From an uncultured Prevotella sp. (GTDB lineage Bacteria > Bacteroidota > Bacteroidia > Bacteroidales > Bacteroidaceae): a stretch of DNA of 64,000 nt. A program made the translations under genes and the position numbers. The stretch covers positions 1-64,000 of the forward strand of contig ONAR01000017.1 of the NCBI GenBank assembly GCA_900315835.1. Reading direction: 5' to 3'. Numbering within the stretch: the stretch's first letter is position 1; every line of letters starts with the position of its first letter. This document shows, piece after piece, positions 9,602-17,382 of the stretch. The notes below the pieces were generated by a model that saw nothing but the letters and a program-made list of their open reading frames with translations, did no database searches and was not told where the DNA came from.

Positions 9602-9632
9602 CAAAGGTAATCTAATTCCGTTGATTGTGCAA
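9602..9632 (-). promoter_or_regulatory. Promoter of the sugar symporter/isomerase operon
   Basis: On the minus strand, CTTG (9630-9633) is followed after about 20 bases by TACCTTTG (9602-9609). This fits the Bacteroidetes -33/-7 consensus. The symporter start is about 68 bases downstream. Confidence 0.65.
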
Positions 9633-9831
9633 GAATTTTTCCCTTCAATATCGTTCAAATAAATTATATCGGACTTTTTTAACCTTTCACAATGTTTCCC
9701 CGAACTCGTCTCGATTGCCCCTCTGCGGGCGCTGACAGAGGCATAATGATAATTTTTCGGCCAATTTTATGGCATTCACGTTGAATTTAGCTAACTTTGC
9801 AAGCATTATTACAAATAATCCGACTATTGTT

Positions 9832-10116
9832 ATGAATAGAACACAACTCATTGACCGTGTGGCAGCGCGCACGGAAGGCACGAAGGCTGAGGCCGCCAAA
9901 TATCTCAACGCTATCCTTGGAACTATCGCTGACAACCTGACTGAAGGCGACGGCGAGCTTGTCTTGCCCGACTTTGGACGCTTCTCGGTGAAGAAAGTGG
10001 CCGAGCGTCAGGGCTTCAACCCGCAGACCAAGGAGAAGATTACCATTGAGGCTCACGAGAAGATTGCCTTCAAAGCCTCTGACAACATGAATATCTATTC
10101 ACGTAAACATTGTTAA
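9832..10116 (+). CDS. HU/IHF family DNA-binding protein
   Basis: 94 residues with the HU fold signature: MNRTQLIDRVAARTEGTKAEAAKYLNAIL (helical dimerisation part, split here by normal family variation), then LPDFGRFSVKKVAERQGFNPQT and a DNA-binding arm region before IAFKAS. HU-like proteins bend and compact DNA. I chose the ATG at 9832. An in-frame ATG at 9769 lies upstream of the TAACTTTG -7 box (9792-9799) and so outside the likely transcript. A glucosaminidase gene follows 23 bases later. Confidence 0.93.
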   Translation: MNRTQLIDRVAARTEGTKAEAAKYLNAILGTIADNLTEGDGELVLPDFGRFSVKKVAERQGFNPQTKEKITIEAHEKIAFKASDNMNIYSRKHC

Positions 10117-10139
10117 GCGCCTTTCTCCGAATGACTTGT

Positions 10140-10676
10140 ATGAGAAAGGTGAAGTGCTTTGCATTAGGTGTGATACTACTTACTGCCCTGCCAGCATTGG
10201 CAGAGCGGTCGGTAACGGATGGGGCTATACAGCCTGATCCGTTGCCCGCATCGGCTCCTGTAGCGAGGGTTAGTAAACCGGCTGACCCACTGGTGCTACC
10301 CGAGAGCATGGAGTTTGACGGGGTGCTGCCGGTGACTGAGTTGAATTTAGAGAACTTGTATGCGGTGCTGGCCAAGTATAATGTAAAATGTCCGCGTATT
10401 GTTGCCGCACAGGCTCTCTTAGAGACGGGTCATTTCACGAGCCAGCTCTGCATGGAGGGTCACAATCTTTTTGGACTTCGTCATCCGAGTGATGGTAGTT
10501 ACTACACGTTCGACAATTGGGAACAGTCGGTAAAAGCCTATCGCGACGATGTGCAATATAAATATAATGGTGGCGACTATTACGCTTTCCTAAGCCGCAT
10601 CGGCTATGCCGAGGATAAGGGTTATACAGTGAAGGTAAGGCGCATTGCCAACCAGTTGACGGAGCCGCAGCAATAG
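10140..10676 (+). CDS. Exported glucosaminidase-domain protein (peptidoglycan hydrolase)
   Basis: The 178-residue product begins with a clear signal peptide (MRKVKCFALGVILLTALPALA). After a Pro-rich linker it has a compact glucosaminidase domain (about residues 70-175) with the motifs AAQALLETGHFTS (catalytic Glu expected in the ETG stretch), NLFGLRH and a Trp/Tyr-rich YTFDNWEQSVKAYRDDV. The family cleaves peptidoglycan glycan strands in the periplasm. The domain is shorter than in autolysins and has no binding repeats. ATG 10131 is an alternative start three codons earlier. Confidence 0.85.
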   Translation: MRKVKCFALGVILLTALPALAERSVTDGAIQPDPLPASAPVARVSKPADPLVLPESMEFDGVLPVTELNLENLYAVLAKYNVKCPRIVAAQALLETGHFTSQLCMEGHNLFGLRHPSDGSYYTFDNWEQSVKAYRDDVQYKYNGGDYYAFLSRIGYAEDKGYTVKVRRIANQLTEPQQ

Positions 10677-10705
10677 GCGCCAGCTTGCTATAGTTTTTAT
10701 AGAAT

Positions 10706-11584
10706 CTATAGATATTGCTTCAGCATCTTTGAGGCGGGGCTATGCTTAATCTTTCTGATGGCTTTCTCGCGCACCTGCCGTATGCGCTCGCGCGTCATGC
10801 CCATCTCGTCGGCAATCTCTTCAAGGCTCTTTTCCACACAGCCAAGACCAAACGACTCCTTTACGATATGCTGTTCGCGCTCGTTAAGCACCTCTTTGAG
10901 CAGATCCTCGATGAATGTGCGCATCGACTCGCGGTCAACGGTGCTGTCCGACTTAAACGTATTGTCGTCTGACGACAGCATGTCACCGATGGTGTTGTCG
11001 CTGTCATCATCGTTGCCGAGCGGTGCATCGATGCTCGTTGTGTGATGGTTTACCTCGCGAGCCGCTTCGATGGTCTCCTCGTCAAGACCAGTGGCAACGG
11101 CCAGTTCATGTACCGACGGCATGCGGCCGTATTTCTGCATGAACTCCTCCTGCGCGCGGTTCACCTTCAATGCCATACCTGTCTGATTGAGGGGTACGCG
11201 GATGATGCGGCTTTTCACAGCCAAAGCCTCCATGATGCTTTGTCTGATCCACCATACGGCATAGGAGATGAACTTAAAGCCGCGGGTCTCATCAAATTTC
11301 TCGGCTGCCTTGACCAGTCCCATGTTGCCCTCGTCAATGAGGTCGGTGAGCGAGATGCCCTGGTGTTGGTATTGCTTGGCTACTGAAACGACAAAACGCA
11401 GATTGGCCCTTACGAGACGGTCGCGTGCCTGCTCGCCCTCTTTGCCGCCGGCATGCACCTTGGCTGCCAGCTCGGCCTCCTCTTCGGGGGTGAGCAGCGG
11501 CTCCCGTGCGATCTCGGTGAGGTAGCGGTCGAGCGCTTCGTTGTTGCGGCTCGTAATAGCCTTTTGTATCTTTAGTTGTCTCAT
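10706..11584 (-). CDS. rpoD: Primary RNA polymerase sigma factor (sigma-70 family)
   Basis: 292 residues, the short type used as the primary sigma in Bacteroidetes. It lacks region 1.1 and starts with a region 1.2-like MRQLKIQKAI...LDRYLTEI. Region 2 is clear (LVRANLRFVVSVAKQYQ; LIDEGNMGLVKAAEKFD; FKFISYAVWWIRQSI). Region 3 follows, then region 4 with the HTH SLEEIADEMGMTRERIRQV. It directs most transcription through the TTTG/TAnnTTTG promoters seen across this window. I chose the start at 11584 because MRQLKI is the conserved family start. The upstream extension to 11623 overlaps the -7 box. Confidence 0.96.
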   Translation of the reverse strand: MRQLKIQKAITSRNNEALDRYLTEIAREPLLTPEEEAELAAKVHAGGKEGEQARDRLVRANLRFVVSVAKQYQHQGISLTDLIDEGNMGLVKAAEKFDETRGFKFISYAVWWIRQSIMEALAVKSRIIRVPLNQTGMALKVNRAQEEFMQKYGRMPSVHELAVATGLDEETIEAAREVNHHTTSIDAPLGNDDDSDNTIGDMLSSDDNTFKSDSTVDRESMRTFIEDLLKEVLNEREQHIVKESFGLGCVEKSLEEIADEMGMTRERIRQVREKAIRKIKHSPASKMLKQYL

Positions 11585-11620
11585 TCCAGTAGATATTGCA
11601 AGGTTTTGGCGTTGTTGTAA

Positions 11621-11652
11621 CAAAGTTACGGTCTTTTTGTTATAACACCAAA
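11621..11652 (-). promoter_or_regulatory. Promoter of rpoD
   Basis: On the minus strand, TTTG (11649-11652), a 20-base spacer and TAACTTTG (11621-11628), about 37 bases before the start codon. This is a full match to the phylum consensus. Confidence 0.78.
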
Positions 11653-11748
11653 AGTTTTTTTACTTTTTTATCCGATTATCGTACATTTGTCTCTTTTTTG
11701 CGCCTTAATCATCGCAAATCATTACTTGGCTCACATGCCGCGGGAAAC

Positions 11749-12672
11749 TTAATACCAATCGTTGAGATTGGCCTCAGCCTCTACGACTTTCTCTGTCTTG
11801 TCGGGCAGCGAGGGGAAGAAGTCGAGCCCGGTGATGCGCTCTACCTGGTCAATGGAGTTGACGTAGTCGCCCTTAGGCCGGTTGCCACCGGTGTTGCGAT
11901 AGATAAAGCCGATGCCCTTAGGCGTACCTTTGAGGCAAAGCACTACCTTAAAGAAAGCCTCGGGCACGGTGACCTTATGCTGACTGCCGATGCGCTTATG
12001 CTGACTGCGGTAGAGAATGGGGCCGCTGACGATATATATTTCGCCATATTGCTTGGCCCATCGACGGCATTGGTTCTCCATCTCATTCCAGTCGCCGACG
12101 TTGAGGCCATGGTCCTGCGGACAGATATTGGTCAGCAGAAAGCATTGCACCATAGCCCGCTGACTCCATTTATTGTCGGCCGCGGGACACATGTGGCCAC
12201 GGTCATAACCCGACCGCATATAGTCGTAGGTGGTGACGCGGTAACGCTCATCCACACGGTCGTCGGGGGTGAACTCAACGCCCTTGCGCTGCACTGAGCC
12301 TTCAGCGTGGTCGGCTGTGAGTCGCCAGGCCACCCAGTTGGGCATGAGCGTTTGGTTGTTGAAGCTGCTCACGTAGGCGTCGTTGAACAACAGTTGCTCG
12401 GGCACTCCCTTCGGTGTTGTGGGCATGGCGAAGCGCAGGGCGGCGTCAGCCGAAGTCGGACTTTCAACGGCTGCCGCGGCCTTTGCCGAAGCATCAGCCT
12501 TGCCCGAAGCATCAGCTTTATCTGAAGATTCAGCCGATGATGGCGCTGCATTGGCTTCGGTCAAAGCGGGTTGGTCACCATCATTCGAGGAGGCATCTCC
12601 TTGGTGGCGCACGCCGGCGTAAGCCAGGGCAGCGAAGGCAATGGCGCCAATAAATAGGTAGGTTGGTTTCAT
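11749..12672 (-). CDS. Exported DNA/RNA non-specific endonuclease (NUC1 type)
   Basis: The 307-residue product has an N-terminal membrane or signal segment (YLFIGAIAFAALAYAGV), a low-complexity Ala/Ser/Asp-rich linker with the repeated unit ADASGK/ADASAK (about residues 45-70), and a C-terminal beta-beta-alpha metal nuclease domain. The signature DRGHMCPAAD holds the catalytic His, and a downstream NVGDWNEMENQCRRWA holds the metal-binding Asn region. The family degrades DNA and RNA without sequence preference, here probably in the periplasm or outside. It lies 26 bases downstream of the phosphatase gene, possibly as a phosphate-scavenging pair. Confidence 0.92.
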   Translation of the reverse strand: MKPTYLFIGAIAFAALAYAGVRHQGDASSNDGDQPALTEANAAPSSAESSDKADASGKADASAKAAAAVESPTSADAALRFAMPTTPKGVPEQLLFNDAYVSSFNNQTLMPNWVAWRLTADHAEGSVQRKGVEFTPDDRVDERYRVTTYDYMRSGYDRGHMCPAADNKWSQRAMVQCFLLTNICPQDHGLNVGDWNEMENQCRRWAKQYGEIYIVSGPILYRSQHKRIGSQHKVTVPEAFFKVVLCLKGTPKGIGFIYRNTGGNRPKGDYVNSIDQVERITGLDFFPSLPDKTEKVVEAEANLNDWY

Positions 12673-12698
12673 AGTTAAGGTGGGGTTAATCGAAATCT

Positions 12699-14027
12699 TT
12701 ATTTCCCTGTATGACTGGGGGCTACAGACGCTTTAACGAGGTTCTCCATGTATGCCCTCACGTCTTTCCAATGATAATAAGGTGCGCAGTCGGTCTTAAC
12801 GGGGAGGGAGGCCTCGTTCTCATTAAGCAGCACCTTTACGAGAATGTCTTTGCTTTTAGCCTTGCGGTAGAAGATGAGCTGTACGTTGCACGCCATCGGG
12901 AAGACTTGATAGTCGAGCCACCCCTCTTTGTCGAGGCTGTTAAGTCCCGACCGAGGATTGCCAAAGCCATTGATGTTGAGCAGACAAACCAAGGGAAGCG
13001 TGGTGCTCTCGTGACCGAAGCGCAGTTGCGCACCGGGGTGGGGGAGCTGCACACACGAGTCGGCATCGGCGAGGATACGGCCGAGCAAATCGCCCTGCAT
13101 GTGCATGCCGGCGCCGTTGGTCATACGGTTGGGGCCCGAGACGCAATACCAGTAGGCATTGTTGACGAGCCAAGCGTTGTAGATTTCCTCCTGAGAGAAA
13201 ATATCCCACATCGGTTTGCACTGATGCGCAAGTTTGGTGTTGTCGAGGTCGATGCATAGGTTCCACAAGTCGTAAGCCAGTCTTGCGGTCTTTTGCCCGA
13301 GCTGCTTGACGTAAGCGGAGTCGTTGAACACCACGCTGAGCATGTAGCTGTTGTCGGTGTGGCGTGCGTTGAACGCCCTGAGGCTGTCTCTGACCTCAGC
13401 GGTAAAACGCATTTTTTCGAAGGGCGACCTGCCCTCATTGTTCATGAAATGCATGTCGTGATTGCTGGCGTCGTGGGTGAACGTCAGTTGCGGATTGAGC
13501 GCGGCCAACTGCAGCAGTTCATTCTCCATGGAGAGGATGCTGCGGATGACGACGGTCGATTTGGCGTCAACGTGCGTCTTACCCGCGAACACTTCGGGGA
13601 AGCGCTCGAACATGCGCCGGGCGATATCGCGGTGTTGTTGGGCGCCTAATGGCGTCAGTTCGCCCTCACGGCTGCGGCCATTGTCGCGCATGGCCTTCAC
13701 CGTGGCCAGCACCTCGCGGCCACGCGGTGTGAGCTTACCCAAGGTGTCGGCCTTGGCCAGCAATTTGTAAGGGTCGTCGAAAGCACTGGCGCCAATGAGC
13801 CAACGAGATCCATGACGACCGTAATGACTGATATAGAACGGTTTGTAACCTTTGGGTGCAGGAGTGAGCGCCTTCGTTGGCGTGGGGTAAATGCGGGTGT
13901 TGGCGGCTGCCAATGTTGGATCGCGTTGAATATCAATCCGGCTTTGTTGAGCATGGAGGCACAGTGGCAGGAGAAAGTAAATCAGGACCCACCACGAGCG
14001 GGCGCCAGCAAATGTCGTATGTTTCAT
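12699..14027 (-). CDS. Exported histidine-type phosphatase (MINPP/phytase-like)
   Basis: The 442-residue product has a signal peptide ending near LCLHAQ. The histidine acid phosphatase signature HYGRHGSRW (catalytic His in RHG) is present near residue 60, and the proton-donor motif occurs later as RFGHESTTLPL. The HE variant is typical of multiple inositol polyphosphate phosphatases, so phytate or other phosphomonoesters are plausible substrates in the periplasm. Start 14027 (MKHTTF) puts the signal peptide at the N-terminus; an ORF start 11 codons earlier is less likely. A non-specific nuclease follows in the same direction. Confidence 0.87.
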   Translation of the reverse strand: MKHTTFAGARSWWVLIYFLLPLCLHAQQSRIDIQRDPTLAAANTRIYPTPTKALTPAPKGYKPFYISHYGRHGSRWLIGASAFDDPYKLLAKADTLGKLTPRGREVLATVKAMRDNGRSREGELTPLGAQQHRDIARRMFERFPEVFAGKTHVDAKSTVVIRSILSMENELLQLAALNPQLTFTHDASNHDMHFMNNEGRSPFEKMRFTAEVRDSLRAFNARHTDNSYMLSVVFNDSAYVKQLGQKTARLAYDLWNLCIDLDNTKLAHQCKPMWDIFSQEEIYNAWLVNNAYWYCVSGPNRMTNGAGMHMQGDLLGRILADADSCVQLPHPGAQLRFGHESTTLPLVCLLNINGFGNPRSGLNSLDKEGWLDYQVFPMACNVQLIFYRKAKSKDILVKVLLNENEASLPVKTDCAPYYHWKDVRAYMENLVKASVAPSHTGK

Positions 14028-14120
14028 GAATTGAGTAATATTTTGATTTAAATGTAGCAAGCTTTGTTTTGACTATTCCCCCTAAGTTTGTAATCTCACC
14101 TTCCTCATTTGGGGGAGGGC

Positions 14121-14144
14121 CCATGGCTCGCCAGCGAGTCATGG
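14121..14144. repeat. Short inverted repeat with flanking G-rich runs
   Basis: Arms CCATGGCTCGC (14121-14131) and GCGAGTCATGG (14134-14144) pair with one mismatch. They are flanked by G-rich runs (GGGGGAGGG before, GGGGGTGGGG after) resembling the G-rich palindromes near 19.1 and 19.5 kb. Located between the phosphatase and the TPR gene. Confidence 0.45.
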
Positions 14145-14155
14145 GGGTGGGGCTG

Positions 14156-14845
14156 TTATTTCAACTTACCGTACCACTCTTTGAGCGCGGCCTTCGGCGT
14201 ACCGAGCTTGACGAGGCGGTCGAGGTCGTGGCGGGCTTCGATAGCGTTGCCGAGGCTGATGTTGAGGTCGGCCCTGGCAAGAAGATAATCTTTGTTGTCA
14301 GGGTCGCGCTTCAGCGCCTCGCCGTAGTCGTAGGCTGCCAGCTCCTTCATTCCGCGCTCGCTCTCGATGCCGGCTCTTGCTGCCCACGCGATGGCCGAGT
14401 CAGGATGAGCGGCTACCAGTTGGTTGATGCCGTCGAGGGCTTCGGTGTAGTGATGGTCTTTCTCATTGAGCAACGCCAGACCGAGGCGCGCCTCAAAGTT
14501 ACCCGGCACCAGCGTGAGCAGGTTCTGATAGTCGAGGCGTGCGAAGTTGTAGCGGCCGAGGCGGTCGTTGCAGTAAGCACGGTAATAGAGTGCCGCGATG
14601 TTGGCCGGGTTGACGCCCAGCACCTTGTCGTATTCACCCTTGGCCGTAGCCCATTCCTCCAACTCCATATTCCACCGCGCTTTCCTAAGGCGTAGGTCGA
14701 TGGAGTCGGGGTGATATTCGAGTTGTTCGGAGGCTTTAAGCAGACTGTCGCGCATGGCCTCCCGGCTTTGGGCGTGGCCCTGAGCTAATGGCCATACCAG
14801 CAATGCCGTGGCGATAAACGGAATGAAGGCGTGTCGCATAGCCAT
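14156..14845 (-). CDS. Exported tetratricopeptide-repeat protein
   Basis: 229 residues, signal peptide (FIPFIATALLVWPLAQGHAQ) and about four to five TPR-like units (for example ATAKGEYDKVLGVNPANIAALYYRAY and FARLDYQNLLTLVPGNFEARLGLALL). Such proteins act as periplasmic scaffolds. The ATG directly abuts the stop codon of the upstream transmembrane pseudokinase gene (stop 14846-14848, start 14845). Translation is therefore likely coupled, and the two products may work together across the inner membrane. The next in-frame ATG is at 14839. Confidence 0.85.
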   Translation of the reverse strand: MAMRHAFIPFIATALLVWPLAQGHAQSREAMRDSLLKASEQLEYHPDSIDLRLRKARWNMELEEWATAKGEYDKVLGVNPANIAALYYRAYCNDRLGRYNFARLDYQNLLTLVPGNFEARLGLALLNEKDHHYTEALDGINQLVAAHPDSAIAWAARAGIESERGMKELAAYDYGEALKRDPDNKDYLLARADLNISLGNAIEARHDLDRLVKLGTPKAALKEWYGKLK

Positions 14846-16033
14846 TTATTGCTGCTTCTTCTGCGCGTTGTAAGCTGCGAAGGCCTTGTCGAACGCGTCG
14901 AGCTGAGCAATCTTCAGATGACGCTTACGCAGCACCTTTCGCAGACCATTGTAGTAGATGGCCACCTTGCGTCGTGCGGTTGCGGGATCGGGAGCCTCGG
15001 CATAGATCTTGTCGATATCGGCCTGCATCTGCGGCACGAGGTCCTTGAGGAAGGCGTTGTCGTCAGCGTTGGCCTCATCGGTTGGCTGCTGGTCGGCGGC
15101 TGGTTGCTGATTGGCCTGAGCAGTGTCGGTGGTTGCGGGCTGGGCGGCTGGTGCGGGTTGCTCGGCAGCTTGTTGCTGTTGGTCGGTCTGCGTAGTGGTG
15201 TCGGTCTGCTCGGTGGCTTCTGGCGTATCGTCATTGCTTCCACCCTGTGCCACCAAGAGGGCAATGGCAATGCCGACAAGCACGACGATGATGGCTACGA
15301 TGATAGCCATGCGCTTGTTGGTGGATACGCTTGCGGCTGCAGCGGTGTCCTCAGCCGCCGGCGTACGCGTATAGTGGCGGCGGTTCAGCGCCTCGAGGAA
15401 GCTGTCGATGCTGTCGAAGCGTTCGTTGCGGCCGAAGTGGCAGCAGGTTTCAATCACGCTGTGGTATTCCATGTCGAGGCCCATCTCTTTGAGCAATACG
15501 CCGAGCGAGTAGATGTCGGCGCGCTCGTTGAGCCCCACCGTACCGTCTTTGGCTTCAGGGGCGAGGTATTTCAGCGTGTCGTTGGGCTGCTTCAGAATGT
15601 CGGCATAGCGCTGGTGGATGGTGAGCAGCTTCACGTTGTCGCCCTTGCGGGTGATGTAGATGTTGGCGGCATTGAGCGCACCATGGATCACGCCCTGGCT
15701 GTGCATGTAGCTCAGTGCGTCGGCTACCTGACGGACAACGCGTTTCTTCTCGTCGTCAGAGTGCTCGCCTTCCTTGAGCCATTGCGCCAGCGTACGGCTG
15801 TCTTCCCATTCGGTGACGATGGCCAAACCGCAGCCCTCAACCTCCTTCAAAGCCTTGACATGAAAGATGTTGGGATTGTCGAGGTCCTTGTTCTTGTCAT
15901 ATTCCCGGCGCAGGTAGCGCGTGTATTGGGGCTTGTCTCTGTATGAATCCTTGAGCGCGATAACGAGTACGCTCTGTCCCCCGTCGTTTGCGGTGGCAAT
16001 GAGGTTGATGCTGTCAGTCTTGATTTCTTCCAT
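14846..16033 (-). CDS. Transmembrane protein-kinase-like protein, predicted pseudokinase
   Basis: 395 residues. Residues 1-210 have a Ser/Thr kinase-like fold: a small lobe with IALKDSY and an Arg/Glu-rich helix, hinge-like VTEWEDSRTLAQWL, the activation end APEAKD (158-163) and DIYSLGVLLKEM (172-183). The catalytic HRDxKxxN is replaced by HGALNAAN (117-124), so the catalytic Asp is missing, and no DFG is visible where LLTIHQRY stands. One membrane helix (242-262) follows, then a Gln/Thr/Ala-rich linker and a conserved-looking helical C-terminus (about 320-395), probably periplasmic. I infer a signalling or scaffold pseudokinase. The exported TPR gene is fused head-to-tail downstream. Confidence 0.85.
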   Translation of the reverse strand: MEEIKTDSINLIATANDGGQSVLVIALKDSYRDKPQYTRYLRREYDKNKDLDNPNIFHVKALKEVEGCGLAIVTEWEDSRTLAQWLKEGEHSDDEKKRVVRQVADALSYMHSQGVIHGALNAANIYITRKGDNVKLLTIHQRYADILKQPNDTLKYLAPEAKDGTVGLNERADIYSLGVLLKEMGLDMEYHSVIETCCHFGRNERFDSIDSFLEALNRRHYTRTPAAEDTAAAASVSTNKRMAIIVAIIVVLVGIAIALLVAQGGSNDDTPEATEQTDTTTQTDQQQQAAEQPAPAAQPATTDTAQANQQPAADQQPTDEANADDNAFLKDLVPQMQADIDKIYAEAPDPATARRKVAIYYNGLRKVLRKRHLKIAQLDAFDKAFAAYNAQKKQQ

Positions 16034-16087
16034 AATATCAATGAAATACTAATTTGCTAAATAAGAATATAAAGGGCTTGTTCGTGG

Positions 16088-16711
16088 TCAATCCTTGATG
16101 GGGAAGAGACCGTAGAGCGAACTGTCAATCTGGTCGGTAATCTTGCGGAAGTCCTCGGGCGACTCCTCGAAGTGGATGTTGTCGCCGTCGATGATGAGCA
16201 GCGGCCCTTTGTAGGAAGCTATCCAATTCTCATAGCGCTCCTGCAGTCCGGCGAGGTAGTCGATTCGGATGCTCTTCTCGAAGTTGCGGCCACGCTTCTC
16301 GATGTGCTTCACGAGGGTGGGGATCGACGAGCGGATGTAAATCATCAGCTGCGGCCACTTCACGAGCGACATCATCAGATTGAACAGGTCGGTATAGTTG
16401 TCGAAGTCGCGGTCGCTCATGTAACCCTGGTCGTGAAGGTTGGGGGCGAAGATGCAGGCGTCCTCAAAGATGGTGCGGTCCTGGATGATGGTGTCCTTGC
16501 TCTGGCCAATCTCCACGACCTCCTTGAAGCGCTTGTTGAGGAAATAAATCTGCAGGTTGAACGACCATCGGTTCATGTCCTTGTAGAAGTCCTCGAGGTA
16601 GGGGTTGTTGTCGACAGGCTCGTAGCGAGGCGTCCAACCGTAGCGTTGGGCAAGCATGCGGGTGAGCGTGGTCTTGCCGCTTCCAATGTTTCCAGCTATT
16701 GCGATATGCAT
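16088..16711 (-). CDS. Deoxynucleoside kinase (first paralogue)
   Basis: 207 residues, dNK/dGK-dCK family. P-loop GNIGSGKTTLT (7-17), the nucleoside-binding segment with EPVDNNPYLEDFYKDM, the DRTIFED motif (DRS-like) and the LID-like KRGRNFEKSIR. The family phosphorylates salvaged deoxynucleosides with ATP. The specificity is not evident. It lies 47 bases after a close paralogue with which it shares nearly every motif, suggesting complementary substrate ranges as in the paired dAK/dGK enzymes of some Firmicutes. Confidence 0.9.
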   Translation of the reverse strand: MHIAIAGNIGSGKTTLTRMLAQRYGWTPRYEPVDNNPYLEDFYKDMNRWSFNLQIYFLNKRFKEVVEIGQSKDTIIQDRTIFEDACIFAPNLHDQGYMSDRDFDNYTDLFNLMMSLVKWPQLMIYIRSSIPTLVKHIEKRGRNFEKSIRIDYLAGLQERYENWIASYKGPLLIIDGDNIHFEESPEDFRKITDQIDSSLYGLFPIKD

Positions 16712-16758
16712 GATGTATATGTTTGCTTTAGATATTTACGAATGATGGTGGATGATGT

Positions 16759-17382
16759 TCAGAACAGAGTGGCCGACTTGAGGCCGAGCTTCTGGTTGAT
16801 CTGACTGACGATGTCGGCGAAGTCCTGCCGGGAGTGGAGGAAGTCGACGTTGTTGACATCGACGATGAGCTTCGGTCCGTCGTATTTGTCGACAAACGTC
16901 TCGTAGCGCTCGTTGAGGTTGCGCAGGTAGTCGAGCCGCATGTTCTGCTCGAAGTCGCGTCCACGCTTATGCACGTTGTCAACGAGATGGTCGACCGAAG
17001 CCCGAAGATAGACGAGCAGGTCGGGCTGCTTGATGACCATCATCATCGACTGGAACAGTCCCATGTAGGTGTCGAAGTCGCGGTCGCTCATGTTGCCCAT
17101 GTCGTGGTTGTTGGCCGTGAAGATATACACGCCCTCGAAGATGGAGCGGTCCTGAATGATGGTCTTATCCGACTGCGCTATCTTGAGAATGTCGCGGAAG
17201 CGCTCTTTGAGGAAGTACACCTCGAGGTTGAGTGCCCACCGTTTCATGTCCTGATAGTAGTCGGTGAGGTAGGGGTTGTTGACGACGCTCTCCAGTCTGG
17301 CTTCCCATCCGTAGTGGCGGGCCAGCATCTTGGTGAGCGTGGTCTTGCCCGAGCCTATGTTGCCTGCAATGACGATATGCAT
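16759..17382 (-). CDS. Deoxynucleoside kinase (second paralogue)
   Basis: Also 207 residues, with GNIGSGKTTLTKML, NNPYLTDYYQDM, QDRSIFEG and KRGRDFEQNMR, clearly duplicated from a common ancestor with the following gene. Its ATG overlaps the stop of the upstream P-loop/CYTH gene by one base (TAATG), so translation is probably coupled. The three genes form one operon under the promoter at 18515-18545. Confidence 0.9.
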   Translation of the reverse strand: MHIVIAGNIGSGKTTLTKMLARHYGWEARLESVVNNPYLTDYYQDMKRWALNLEVYFLKERFRDILKIAQSDKTIIQDRSIFEGVYIFTANNHDMGNMSDRDFDTYMGLFQSMMMVIKQPDLLVYLRASVDHLVDNVHKRGRDFEQNMRLDYLRNLNERYETFVDKYDGPKLIVDVNNVDFLHSRQDFADIVSQINQKLGLKSATLF

